From contig JAHFBS010000045.1 of NCBI GenBank assembly GCA_023249895.1, forward strand, positions 1 through 5,065: 5,065 bases of DNA, given 5' to 3'. The notes beneath the pieces were generated by a model that saw nothing but the letters and a program-made list of their open reading frames with translations, made no database searches and had not been told where the DNA came from. Position 1 is the stretch's first letter. Each line of letters begins with the position of its first letter. The DNA comes from a bacterium (GTDB lineage Bacteria; Babelota; Babeliae; Babelales; RVW-14). Shown here one piece after another: positions 1 through 5,065 of the stretch. Both the position numbers and the translations under genes were made by a program.

Positions 1-734
1 GACCAGGCCATGTCTTTGGTTTGATCAAGATCAGTTTGGGCAAGCGTTTGTTTGACATCATTCCAGGCACAAAGGGTTATCTTGTCATCGGTAATTTCAC
101 CGACAAAGGGTGCTGCAAAAAATAAACGAGGTTTGAGCGCTGGTGCTGATGCACCTTTAGGTTCAAATTTGAGATCAAGGTCAACTTGATAGGTGTCTTT
201 GTGGAAGCTGTACGTCTTGATAATGTTCCAGTATTCATTTTCCGTCTTGAAGGTAACAATCGTTGAGTTGTTATCTTTGCGTGTATCGACCAGGGTGTAG
301 ATATACGGTGTTTTGGCATCAAGGGCGAGTAAGAAGCAACCCTTTTTGCGTTGCGCAAGATCGAAAGCACCTTTATTAAAGATGGTTCTGAGTGGCGCCC
401 CACTTTTTCCATGATACTTTTTAAAATCAAGACTTGTCAGGGTTGCGCCATAAGTTGAAAGCGTAGCGGTGCAATAATCGGTATCTACGGTGACTACCTG
501 TTCAGGCGTTGTAAGTTTTTGTTCAGAAAAATCGATAGTAAGATTGAGCGGCTTAAAAAGATCTTGCGTGGTTGCTACTTTAAATGCTTGTCCTTGGGAG
601 GCTTGAGGTGCTTGTTGCCCTACCGTAACGGGATCGCCTGATGCTGCAGTAGGAGCTTTCTTTGTAATGTAATAATTAAATACCCAGAAGGTTGCCAGAG
701 AGAGGGCGAGCGTTATCAATATTCTTTTATTCAT
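1..734 (-). CDS. yidC: Membrane protein insertase YidC, N-terminal 244 residues (3' end beyond window)
   Basis: YidC (Oxa1/Alb3 family) inserts and folds inner-membrane proteins, alone or with SecYEG. The frame starts with ATG at 734 and stays open for 244 codons to the left edge without a stop or frameshift. Residues 5-23 form the first transmembrane helix after a short MNKR start. A flexible Ala/Pro/Gln/Thr linker follows to about residue 55, then the periplasmic P1 beta-sandwich domain. Family-like stretches are LSTYGATLTSLDFKKY (92-107) and the IIKTYSFHKDTYQVDL segment (171-186). The catalytic five-helix insertase core would lie beyond the window. A P1 domain is typical of diderm YidC and absent from Gram-positive homologues. 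An AAAAAAGG run ending 9 nt before the ATG is a plausible ribosome binding site. The gene is divergent from the bamD-like gene. The family call is from recognition of the P1 pattern, since the core is not visible. Confidence 0.87.
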   Translation of the reverse strand, partial: MNKRILITLALSLATFWVFNYYITKKAPTAASGDPVTVGQQAPQASQGQAFKVATTQDLFKPLNLTIDFSEQKLTTPEQVVTVDTDYCTATLSTYGATLTSLDFKKYHGKSGAPLRTIFNKGAFDLAQRKKGCFLLALDAKTPYIYTLVDTRKDNNSTIVTFKTENEYWNIIKTYSFHKDTYQVDLDLKFEPKGASAPALKPRLFFAAPFVGEITDDKITLCAWNDVKQTLAQTDLDQTKDMAW

Positions 735-782
735 ATATATATGCCTTTTTTTAGGGACGATAATGTCGAAAGCAGAGGGGTA

Positions 783-811
783 ATTGTAACAGAGATCGCA
801 CTATCTTTCTA
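783..811 (-). promoter_or_regulatory. Candidate sigma70-type promoter for yidC
   Basis: Read on the minus strand, TAGAAA (811-806, 4 of 6 to the -35 consensus) is followed by a 17-nt spacer and TACAAT (788-783, 5 of 6 to the -10 consensus). The spacer ends in TGT directly before the -10, matching the extended -10 motif. Transcription would start near 776 and leave a leader of about 40 nt before the yidC ATG at 734. The prediction is by eye only. Confidence 0.4.
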
Positions 812-914
812 GCATATCCAATGCGTCATTTTGTGCATCCGGGTGCTGGTTTACAAAAAAAACTAGAATGGTAGCCTGATAGAGATATCATAAATAAGCA
901 TTTTTCCTAATATT

Positions 915-1712
915 ATGGGCAAAATCATGGCAATAACTGTTTTCAAATTTTTAAAGACGTATGCCGCGCAAGGTGCATGCGTGGTGCTGCTTACCCTTGC
1001 TGCAGGTTGTGCCAAAGAACAAAAAAAAGAAAATATGTCATTTAATGAGCTTACTTCGTGCGCTGATAAGGCTCAACAGAAAAAACATCATGATGATGCA
1101 GTGGTGTATCTTGAAGAAGCGCTTGGCCGATTTTCTGACAATGAAAAAATACATCAGGTAAAAATGAGCCTTGCGGAATTGAACTTTGATAATGGAAACT
1201 ACCAGGCTGCTCATGAACTCTATGAAAATTTCAATCAACTTTATCCAGCAGATGCGCAGGCTGAGTATGCTAAGTATAAGTCAATCCTTTCGATGTACCG
1301 ACAAACGCTTGATGTTCATTGCGATCAAACAGAAACAGAAGAAACCATAAAATTATGTCGTGAATATCTCCAAAAAGGGGTATATAAGAAGTTTAAAAAA
1401 GAGATCGGCGATATTCAAAAGCTCTGCGAGAATAGGCTTTTCAATAAAGAAATTTATGTCTTTAACTTCTATTTCAACAAAGGCAAATACGATGCAGCTG
1501 GTCATCGTCTTAAGACTATTAAACATAAGTTTGCCACGGTTCTTGCTGAGCATGAAGATCAGCTTTTGTATCTTGAATGCAAATTGGCTCAAAAAGTGAA
1601 AAATAAGAAATTAATCCGACAAAATCTTGATGAGCTTCTTACTAAATATCCAACATCAGAATTTACGTTGATGGCACAGAATCTGACTGCCAGACGGCCA
1701 TTTATTTTCTAG
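915..1712 (+). CDS. bamD: BamD-like outer membrane assembly lipoprotein with TPR repeats
   Basis: BamD is the TPR lipoprotein of the BAM complex, anchored in the inner leaflet of the outer membrane, where it helps BamA fold beta-barrel proteins. The 265-residue product has a basic N-terminus, a hydrophobic stretch and a lipobox LAAGC with the lipidated cysteine at residue 32. Helical TPR-like repeats follow (about 46-76, 80-112, 115-152, 178-210, 213-247). The DQTETEE motif at 137-143 matches the DQT segment after the second TPR of BamD and YfiO proteins, and the C-terminal TKYPTSEF is also typical. Length fits the family (about 245 residues). The start is uncertain: ATG at 915 and an in-frame ATG at 927 both lack a Shine-Dalgarno sequence, and both keep the lipobox. 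Only a weak -10-like TATCAT (886-891) lies upstream. The yraN-like gene follows 26 nt later, so co-transcription is likely. A generic TPR lipoprotein is the alternative. Confidence 0.75.
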   Translation: MGKIMAITVFKFLKTYAAQGACVVLLTLAAGCAKEQKKENMSFNELTSCADKAQQKKHHDDAVVYLEEALGRFSDNEKIHQVKMSLAELNFDNGNYQAAHELYENFNQLYPADAQAEYAKYKSILSMYRQTLDVHCDQTETEETIKLCREYLQKGVYKKFKKEIGDIQKLCENRLFNKEIYVFNFYFNKGKYDAAGHRLKTIKHKFATVLAEHEDQLLYLECKLAQKVKNKKLIRQNLDELLTKYPTSEFTLMAQNLTARRPFIF

Positions 1713-1728
1713 TTTTACCTGTTTTAAT

Positions 1729-1735
1729 GGGGTGG
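1729..1735 (+). promoter_or_regulatory. G-rich ribosome binding site that decides the yraN start
   Basis: The run GGGGTGG lies 3-6 nt before the ATG at 1739 and can pair with the anti-Shine-Dalgarno end of 16S rRNA. The earlier in-frame ATG at 1727 has only a T-rich stretch upstream, and the G-run would fall inside its coding sequence. This favours 1739 as the start. Confidence 0.5.
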
Positions 1736-1738
1736 GCG

Positions 1739-2101
1739 ATGCAAGAGACTGCACTTCTTGGGGCACGCGGCGAATCGCTTGTTGCCGATTGGCTCGAACG
1801 ACAAGGTTTTACCATTTTATCCCGCAACTACCGTACACGCTGTGGCGAAGTTGATATTATTGCGGAGCGCGACGAAGTTATTGCATTTGTTGAGGTCAAA
1901 ACCCGGCAGCATGAATACTTTCCGGTCTCTCAAGCCGTTACCTGGCCAAAACAGCAACGAATTATCAAAGCAGCCAAGTTCTACGTTATTTCTCACCAAA
2001 TTCGCGAAAAAGTCCTCCGTTTTGATGTTATAACGGTGATTTTTGAGCAAAATCAGCACAAAATTGATCATATCCCAAACGCCTTTCAGGCTCGTTTTTA
2101 A
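1739..2101 (+). CDS. yraN: YraN / UPF0102 family protein, predicted PD-(D/E)XK nuclease fold
   Basis: This is a 120-residue protein of the UPF0102 (YraN) family, which has a restriction-endonuclease-like fold resembling archaeal Holliday junction resolvases; its cellular role is not settled. Counted from the ATG at 1739, an N-terminal helix carries GARGE (E12). GEVDII follows with D39, then FVEVKTR with E52 and K54, the expected acidic and lysine active-site positions. The segment VTWPKQQRIIKAAKFYV and the late RFDVITV strand also fit the family. Length is normal (about 115-130 residues), so the gene appears complete. An upstream in-frame ATG at 1727 would add four residues (MGWA) but has no ribosome binding site. 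The gene follows the bamD-like gene by 26 nt and probably shares its transcript. No strong terminator is visible after it, only an all-AT stem near 2101-2122. Confidence 0.9.
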   Translation: MQETALLGARGESLVADWLERQGFTILSRNYRTRCGEVDIIAERDEVIAFVEVKTRQHEYFPVSQAVTWPKQQRIIKAAKFYVISHQIREKVLRFDVITVIFEQNQHKIDHIPNAFQARF

Positions 2102-2153
2102 ATAAAAACTTAATTTTTTATTTGTTGTCTTTTGGCGTCGATTTCATAAAAAA

Positions 2154-2181
2154 TTGACTATTTTGAATTAATAATTAAAGT
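2154..2181 (+). promoter_or_regulatory. Candidate promoter for the ankyrin-RING gene
   Basis: TTGACT (2154-2159, 5 of 6 to the -35 consensus) is followed by a 16-nt spacer and TAAAGT (2176-2181, 4 of 6 to the -10 consensus) in a very AT-rich stretch. Transcription would start near 2188, about 50 nt before the ATG at 2241. The rest of the 2102-2240 gap holds no other clear signal. Confidence 0.4.
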
Positions 2182-2240
2182 AAAGAAATGGGATTTTAAA
2201 GAATTAAACACAAGCCATTTCTGGCATTTGGGGGTTATTT

Positions 2241-3614
2241 ATGAACAAAGTTATCAAATTACTAATGCTTTCTCTCGCGCTCGCGACTGGATTGGGTATT
2301 CAGAATAATATGTTGTATGCAGCAAAGTCTGCCCGTTTTACCTCGCCTGCGGAAGGGTTGCGAGCGCCTGAAAGCTTGCGTCGTGCTGCTAAAAAACTAT
2401 GGTTCTGGGCGGTTGAAAATCGTCATTTAACTGTAGTTGAAAAACTTATTAAACTTGGTTTTGATGTTGATTTTCAGAATGAGGAGAATGGCTATACCGC
2501 TTTGATGATAGCGGCTGTAGCTGGTGACGTAGATATGATCAGATTGCTTATAAAAGCCGGTGCAAATTTAAATATACAAAATACTAATGGTGCTACAGCA
2601 CTTATTACTGCTGTTATATATAATCAAATAAATGTGGTGCGATTGCTGATTAGTGTCGGCGCGAATCTTAATATACGAAATGCTGATGGCAATACAGCGC
2701 TTATCGTGGCTGCGGCATGTGTTTATTGTAGAGATGCTTTCCGATTACTCGTTGAGGCTAAAGCAGATATTGATGTACAAAATTCCATCTATGGCGATAC
2801 GGCACTTATGATGACTGCTCGAGGTGGTGATGTAGATGAAATGAGATTACTCATTGAAGCCGGTGCAACTCTTGATATACAGGATTTCGCTGGTTGTACA
2901 GCATTAATTGATGCTGCTAAGGCAATTAGGTATGAAGCAGCATGTCTGTTAGCCGATGCGTCACTTTCAAAGCACATGCAACGTGTGTCGTGGTTAGCAA
3001 AAGAAGTTCCGCAATTGCCTCTTGAGGTTTGTCAGCATGGGATAGCTCCTTTTGTTAATCCGATTAATATTCAAGATAATGATGGTCATGATGCGTGTTG
3101 GCATGTTGAGAATTTAATGAATCTTACGCCAGCGCAAAAAACAGTTCTTTTGAAAAAGTTAAAGCCAGAACAGCATGATTTTCATGCGCATAAGTCACCG
3201 CTGGTACTTGCGCTCGAGGCTGGTGATTATGGAACGGCTCGATACTTAATAGAAAAACGTGCTGCCCTTAGCCCTGAACAGAACAATGGCTATAATATAC
3301 GCCAGCTCATTCTGCAATCAGATAAATTTACGACATATCTGAAAGTTTGTTTGCTAGAATCGATCAGTCTATTTCAACCGCCTGTTCGTAACCCACATTC
3401 TGTATGTGAGATATGTCGAGACAATAATGATGGAGAGAGCATATTCTTCGAACCTTGTGGCCATTGCGTTCATAAAACATGTGCACAGAATTATCTAAGT
3501 TTTTTGCCAACTAGACGCTTTGACGAGCGTACCTGTCCAACATGTAATGTGCTCATCAGAAATGTTAGTGCACAAGATCTGCCTGCAGAAGAAGATGAAA
3601 AGAAAGACGCGTAA
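2241..3614 (+). CDS. Exported ankyrin-repeat protein with C-terminal RING-H2 finger (candidate E3 ubiquitin ligase effector)
   Basis: I recognise domains, not a named gene. The 457-residue product begins with a Sec-type signal peptide (MNKVIKLLML, then a hydrophobic run, likely cut after AYA-like residues near 26-28). A degenerate ankyrin repeat (53-80) and five clear ones (about 81-113, 114-146, 147-180, 181-214, 215-240) follow, with TALM or TALI in place of the usual TPLH. Residues 241-315 are not clearly ankyrin; a weak repeat reappears at 316-346. Residues 389-435 form a RING-H2 finger with C389, C392, C406, H408, H411, C414, C432 and C435. Such architectures join a substrate-binding ankyrin array to an E2-recruiting RING, so a ubiquitin ligase acting on host proteins is inferred. 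The acidic tail ends EEDEKKDA. The start is supported by GGGGG 6 nt upstream. Unresolved points are how a Sec-exported protein would reach the host, and whether the RING is active. Confidence 0.88.
   Translation: MNKVIKLLMLSLALATGLGIQNNMLYAAKSARFTSPAEGLRAPESLRRAAKKLWFWAVENRHLTVVEKLIKLGFDVDFQNEENGYTALMIAAVAGDVDMIRLLIKAGANLNIQNTNGATALITAVIYNQINVVRLLISVGANLNIRNADGNTALIVAAACVYCRDAFRLLVEAKADIDVQNSIYGDTALMMTARGGDVDEMRLLIEAGATLDIQDFAGCTALIDAAKAIRYEAACLLADASLSKHMQRVSWLAKEVPQLPLEVCQHGIAPFVNPINIQDNDGHDACWHVENLMNLTPAQKTVLLKKLKPEQHDFHAHKSPLVLALEAGDYGTARYLIEKRAALSPEQNNGYNIRQLILQSDKFTTYLKVCLLESISLFQPPVRNPHSVCEICRDNNDGESIFFEPCGHCVHKTCAQNYLSFLPTRRFDERTCPTCNVLIRNVSAQDLPAEEDEKKDA
2481..2960 (+). repeat. Tandem ankyrin-repeat coding array in gene A
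   Basis: About five consecutive units of 33-34 codons encode residues 81-240. Each unit has a G-x-TAL[MI] turn and first helix, a [LV]L[IV] second helix, and an AxLxIQ[ND]-like beta-hairpin. The units are well diverged at DNA level, so this is an old protein repeat rather than a fresh tandem duplication. A 14-nt match (ttgaggctaaagca) is shared between 2752-2765 here and 4121-4134 in gene B, consistent with paralogy. Confidence 0.8.
3405..3545 (+). other. RING-H2 (C3H2C3) zinc-finger domain within gene A
   Basis: The ligand spacing is C-x2-C-x13-C-x-H-x2-H-x2-C-x17-C-x2-C, which satisfies the cross-brace RING pattern that binds two zinc ions. Ile391 between the first two cysteines and Pro433 in CPTC occupy positions that commonly contact E2 enzymes in active RING ligases. 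The residue after the last cysteine is Asn436, where many active RINGs have the linker arginine, so activity may be altered. An extra Cys409 lies between the ligands H408 and H411. Confidence 0.85.
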
Positions 3615-3642
3615 TAAAATTTCTTGAACAAGCGTTTGTCGT

Positions 3643-3680
3643 AAAAAAGGCCTGTGCGAATTTTCGTGCAGGCCTTTTTT
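3643..3680 (+). terminator. Rho-independent terminator after gene A
   Basis: AAAAAAGGCCTG (3643-3654) is perfectly complementary to CAGGCCTTTTTT (3669-3680). The stem continues inward through two wobble pairs and CGA/TCG to a 4-nt loop, giving about 17 bp. It lies 28 nt after the gene A stop. The A-run on one side and T-run on the other make it symmetric, so it could terminate transcription from either direction. It separates gene A from gene B. Confidence 0.88.
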
Positions 3681-3716
3681 CTTGATTGAATAATCAGACT
3701 TTTGATACGTTAATTT

Positions 3717-3722
3717 TATAAT
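3717..3722 (+). promoter_or_regulatory. Candidate -10 element for gene B
   Basis: A perfect TATAAT lies 37 nt before the gene B ATG and downstream of the gene A terminator, where a new promoter is expected. No good -35 box lies 16-18 nt upstream; TTGATA (3702-3707) is only 9 nt away. The -10 is therefore a candidate on its own. Confidence 0.35.
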
Positions 3723-3759
3723 AGGTGCGAGCATTTCTTGTACAAAAGAAAGGGGGCTT

Positions 3760-4587
3760 ATGAAGCGATTAGTAATAGTGTTGGGAATGTTTGTTGTAGA
3801 AAGTCTATGGATAATTCCTGTGCACACTCAGCTTTTGTACGGTGATGGAATTCGTCAGAGAATTATTGCACGATGGTTACAGGCTGCTCAGGATAATGAT
3901 ATTGCTACGTTTGATTCCTACGTTGCACATGGAATAAATATTGATGTGCAAGATGATGACGAGCAAACCGCATTAATGAAAGCTGCTGAATATGGGCATG
4001 CTGAGTTGGTAATGCGCTTAATCACGCAAGGCGCACATCTTAATCTTGCTGATTGCTACGGTAACACAGCCTTGATTAAAGCAAGTATTCATGGGCGCTG
4101 CGATATTGTACAACTTCTTATTGAGGCTAAAGCAAAGCTAATGCGTCGCAATAAACTTGGAGGAACTGCGCTTATAGAAGCAGCTGCGTTTGGTCAATGT
4201 GCGGTCGTCAAGCTTCTTATTCCCGCCATCAAAGCAGCATATGAAGTAAATGCGGATATTGATGTTTCTTATATGGGTATAGATGATCTTCGTCAACTTA
4301 TGTTGAATGAACTTCTTAATCCTCTTGATGTACAAGATTATGAGGGGCGAACTGCGCTTATACAAGCCGCAGTGCATGGTTATGCTGATATTGTGACGCT
4401 TCTTATGGATGCGGGCGCTGATCCCTTAGTAAAAGATAATGAGGGCTTTACGGCAAAGACGCTTGTTACAAGACGTTATCTTAAAAATAAAGAAGAAGTT
4501 AGAGCTGCTCTTATGGGAGAGAAAATTCAGCCAGCTCCTAAAAAACGACGTGTTATTTATCAACGAAAATCGAAGATTAATATTTGA
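3760..4587 (+). CDS. Exported ankyrin-repeat protein with basic C-terminal tail
   Basis: I recognise ankyrin repeats but no named gene. The 275-residue product starts with a signal peptide (MKRLVIVLGM and a hydrophobic stretch to about residue 20, with possible cleavage near VHTQ). Repeats lie at about 35-65 (degenerate), 66-98, 99-131, 132-160, 194-226 and 227-255 (degenerate). Residues 161-193 break the regular period and contain a predicted helix (DDLRQLMLNELL). The C-terminal 15 residues (261-275) are strongly basic, with PKKRRV at 260-265. Ankyrin arrays bind proteins, so a binding role outside the cytoplasm is inferred; partner and target are unknown. GGGGG ends 3 nt before the ATG, an unusually short spacing. 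The gene lies between the gene A terminator and gene C and shares architecture with both, suggesting tandem paralogues. No RING or other catalytic domain is visible. Confidence 0.87.
   Translation: MKRLVIVLGMFVVESLWIIPVHTQLLYGDGIRQRIIARWLQAAQDNDIATFDSYVAHGINIDVQDDDEQTALMKAAEYGHAELVMRLITQGAHLNLADCYGNTALIKASIHGRCDIVQLLIEAKAKLMRRNKLGGTALIEAAAFGQCAVVKLLIPAIKAAYEVNADIDVSYMGIDDLRQLMLNELLNPLDVQDYEGRTALIQAAVHGYADIVTLLMDAGADPLVKDNEGFTAKTLVTRRYLKNKEEVRAALMGEKIQPAPKKRRVIYQRKSKINI
4537..4554 (+). other. Basic motif resembling a monopartite nuclear localisation signal
   Basis: Codons 260-265 of gene B encode PKKRRV, close to the SV40 large T antigen signal PKKKRKV and fitting the K-[KR]-x-[KR] rule. It sits in the likely disordered tail, followed by further basic residues (QRKSK). 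Short basic motifs are frequent by chance, so this is suggestive only. Confidence 0.3.
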
Positions 4588-4612
4588 TTTCGAGCAAACC
4601 TCTGTTTATAGT
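4584..4612 (+). promoter_or_regulatory. Candidate sigma70-type promoter for gene C
   Basis: TTGATT (4584-4589, 4 of 6 to the -35 consensus) overlaps the gene B stop codon. A 17-nt spacer leads to TATAGT (4607-4612, 5 of 6 to the -10 consensus). Transcription would start near 4619, about 30 nt before the gene C ATG. No terminator is seen between genes B and C, so read-through from gene B is also possible. Confidence 0.45.
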
Positions 4613-4636
4613 GAACTCCTTATAAAATTCATATAA

Positions 4637-4642
4637 AGAGGA
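4637..4642 (+). promoter_or_regulatory. Ribosome binding site of gene C
   Basis: AGAGGA lies 7 nt before the ATG at 4650, near-consensus sequence and spacing. It is the most canonical Shine-Dalgarno site in the window and fixes the start of this gene, whose reading frame is cut by the right edge. Confidence 0.7.
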
Positions 4643-4649
4643 ACTGTTG

Positions 4650-5065
4650 ATGAAAAAAATCGTGTTGTCTCTTATCGTGTCTGGCTTGATTGTTGTTCAA
4701 AGCATCAATGCAATGAATAGGGGCATTACTGCTGACCTTGAGCACATTAACGATCAAGACATATATGGCGAAACGGCACTGATGCGTGCAGTAACTCATA
4801 ATGATGCAACGACCGTACGGCACTTAATTAAGAATTGTGCATCTCTAGATATTCAAGACATATATGGTCGTACTGCTTTGATGAAAGCAGCATATCTAGC
4901 AAGTTCAGAAATACTTGGCCTTTTGATTCGGGCGTGTCCTAATTTTAGTATGCAGACGCGTGATCGTAAATGGACTGCGTTGACGTATGCAGTAGCCAGT
5001 GGTGATTGTCATAAGGTGCAAATGCTTCTTGATGCCGGTGCGCCTACAAAAAATAAAGACGGACA
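4650..5065 (+). CDS. Exported ankyrin-repeat protein, N-terminal 138 residues (3' end beyond window)
   Basis: The frame opens with ATG at 4650 and stays open to the right edge. Residues 1-21 are a clear Sec signal peptide (MKKIVLSLIV, hydrophobic core, then SINA with likely cleavage after Ala21). Ankyrin repeats follow directly: about 38-70, 71-104 and 105-138, with TALM, TALM and TALT at the first helix. The second repeat echoes the first at DNA level with an exact 99-nt offset. As in genes A and B, a signal peptide precedes an ankyrin array, so it is a third paralogue of the cluster. Its total length and any C-terminal domain cannot be seen. Function is unknown; protein binding in the periplasm, at the surface or outside the cell is inferred. 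Confidence 0.85.
   Translation, partial: MKKIVLSLIVSGLIVVQSINAMNRGITADLEHINDQDIYGETALMRAVTHNDATTVRHLIKNCASLDIQDIYGRTALMKAAYLASSEILGLLIRACPNFSMQTRDRKWTALTYAVASGDCHKVQMLLDAGAPTKNKDG
4754..4867 (+). repeat. Ankyrin-unit repeat with exact 99-bp period in gene C
   Basis: The 15-mer tcaagacatatatgg occurs at 4754-4768 and again at 4853-4867, exactly 99 bp (33 codons) apart. Both copies encode QDIYG at the start of an ankyrin repeat, followed by TALM. The flanking codons differ, so the shared block may be the remnant of a unit duplication or gene conversion. Confidence 0.6.

Noticed and set aside
77..430. Open minus-strand frame of 117 codons
   Set aside because: It lies inside yidC on the same strand in another frame; the yidC frame is continuous for 244 codons and matches a known family.
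1038..1592. Small antisense and alternate-frame ORFs within the bamD-like gene
   Set aside because: They have no recognisable domain and are covered by a well-supported lipoprotein frame.
2101..2122. AATAAAAA...TTTTTATT stem after yraN as a terminator
   Set aside because: The stem contains only A-T pairs and would be too weak; the gap is simply AT-rich.
2481..2960. CRISPR or nucleotide-level tandem repeat
   Set aside because: The periodicity is of protein repeats with diverged codons, with no identical repeats or spacers.
3405..3545. U-box or simple zinc-ribbon interpretation of the gene A C-terminus
   Set aside because: U-boxes lack the zinc ligands, and a ribbon has only four; here all eight RING ligands are present.
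3702..3722. TTGATA with TATAAT as a full promoter for gene B
   Set aside because: The spacer is only 9 nt, far shorter than the 16-18 nt needed; only the -10 is kept as a candidate.
3495..3827. Minus-strand ORF of 110 codons across the gene A to gene B gap
   Set aside because: It runs through the RING codons, the terminator hairpin and the gene B signal peptide, and its product resembles no family.

Overview
The window looks like chromosomal DNA of a diderm (Gram-negative-type), moderately AT-rich bacterium that lives in or with a eukaryotic host. Diderm structure is indicated by a YidC with a large periplasmic domain and by a BamD-like outer-membrane-assembly lipoprotein. A host-associated life is suggested by three consecutive exported ankyrin-repeat proteins, one of which ends in a eukaryote-like RING-H2 finger. 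The combination resembles the Dependentiae (TM6) protist endosymbionts. That placement is inference from family content; other intracellular lineages are not excluded.

Left part (1-2101), envelope and housekeeping genes. The 5' part of yidC lies on the minus strand and runs off the left edge (1-734). About 180 bp of divergent intergenic DNA separates it from a plus-strand pair: a BamD-type TPR lipoprotein (915-1712) followed closely by a YraN/UPF0102 nuclease-fold protein (start probably 1739, end 2101). YidC inserts inner-membrane proteins and BamD helps assemble outer-membrane proteins, so the divergent region may coordinate two envelope machines.

Right part (2102-5065), accessory ankyrin cluster, all on the plus strand. 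Gene A (2241-3614) has a signal peptide, about five clear ankyrin repeats, a degenerate middle part and a C-terminal C3H2C3 RING finger. A strong hairpin terminator (3643-3680) follows. Gene B (3760-4587) has a signal peptide, ankyrin repeats with an internal insertion, and a basic tail containing a PKKRRV motif. Gene C (4650 to beyond the right edge) has a signal peptide and ankyrin repeats. Each gene has its own ribosome binding site and a candidate promoter, so they look like separately transcribed tandem paralogues rather than one tight operon.

The most interesting item is gene A: a bacterial, Sec-signal-bearing ankyrin protein with all eight RING zinc ligands, a candidate host-directed ubiquitin ligase. 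No tRNA, rRNA, CRISPR array, insertion sequence or attachment site was seen. No stretch longer than 300 bases lacks a gene.
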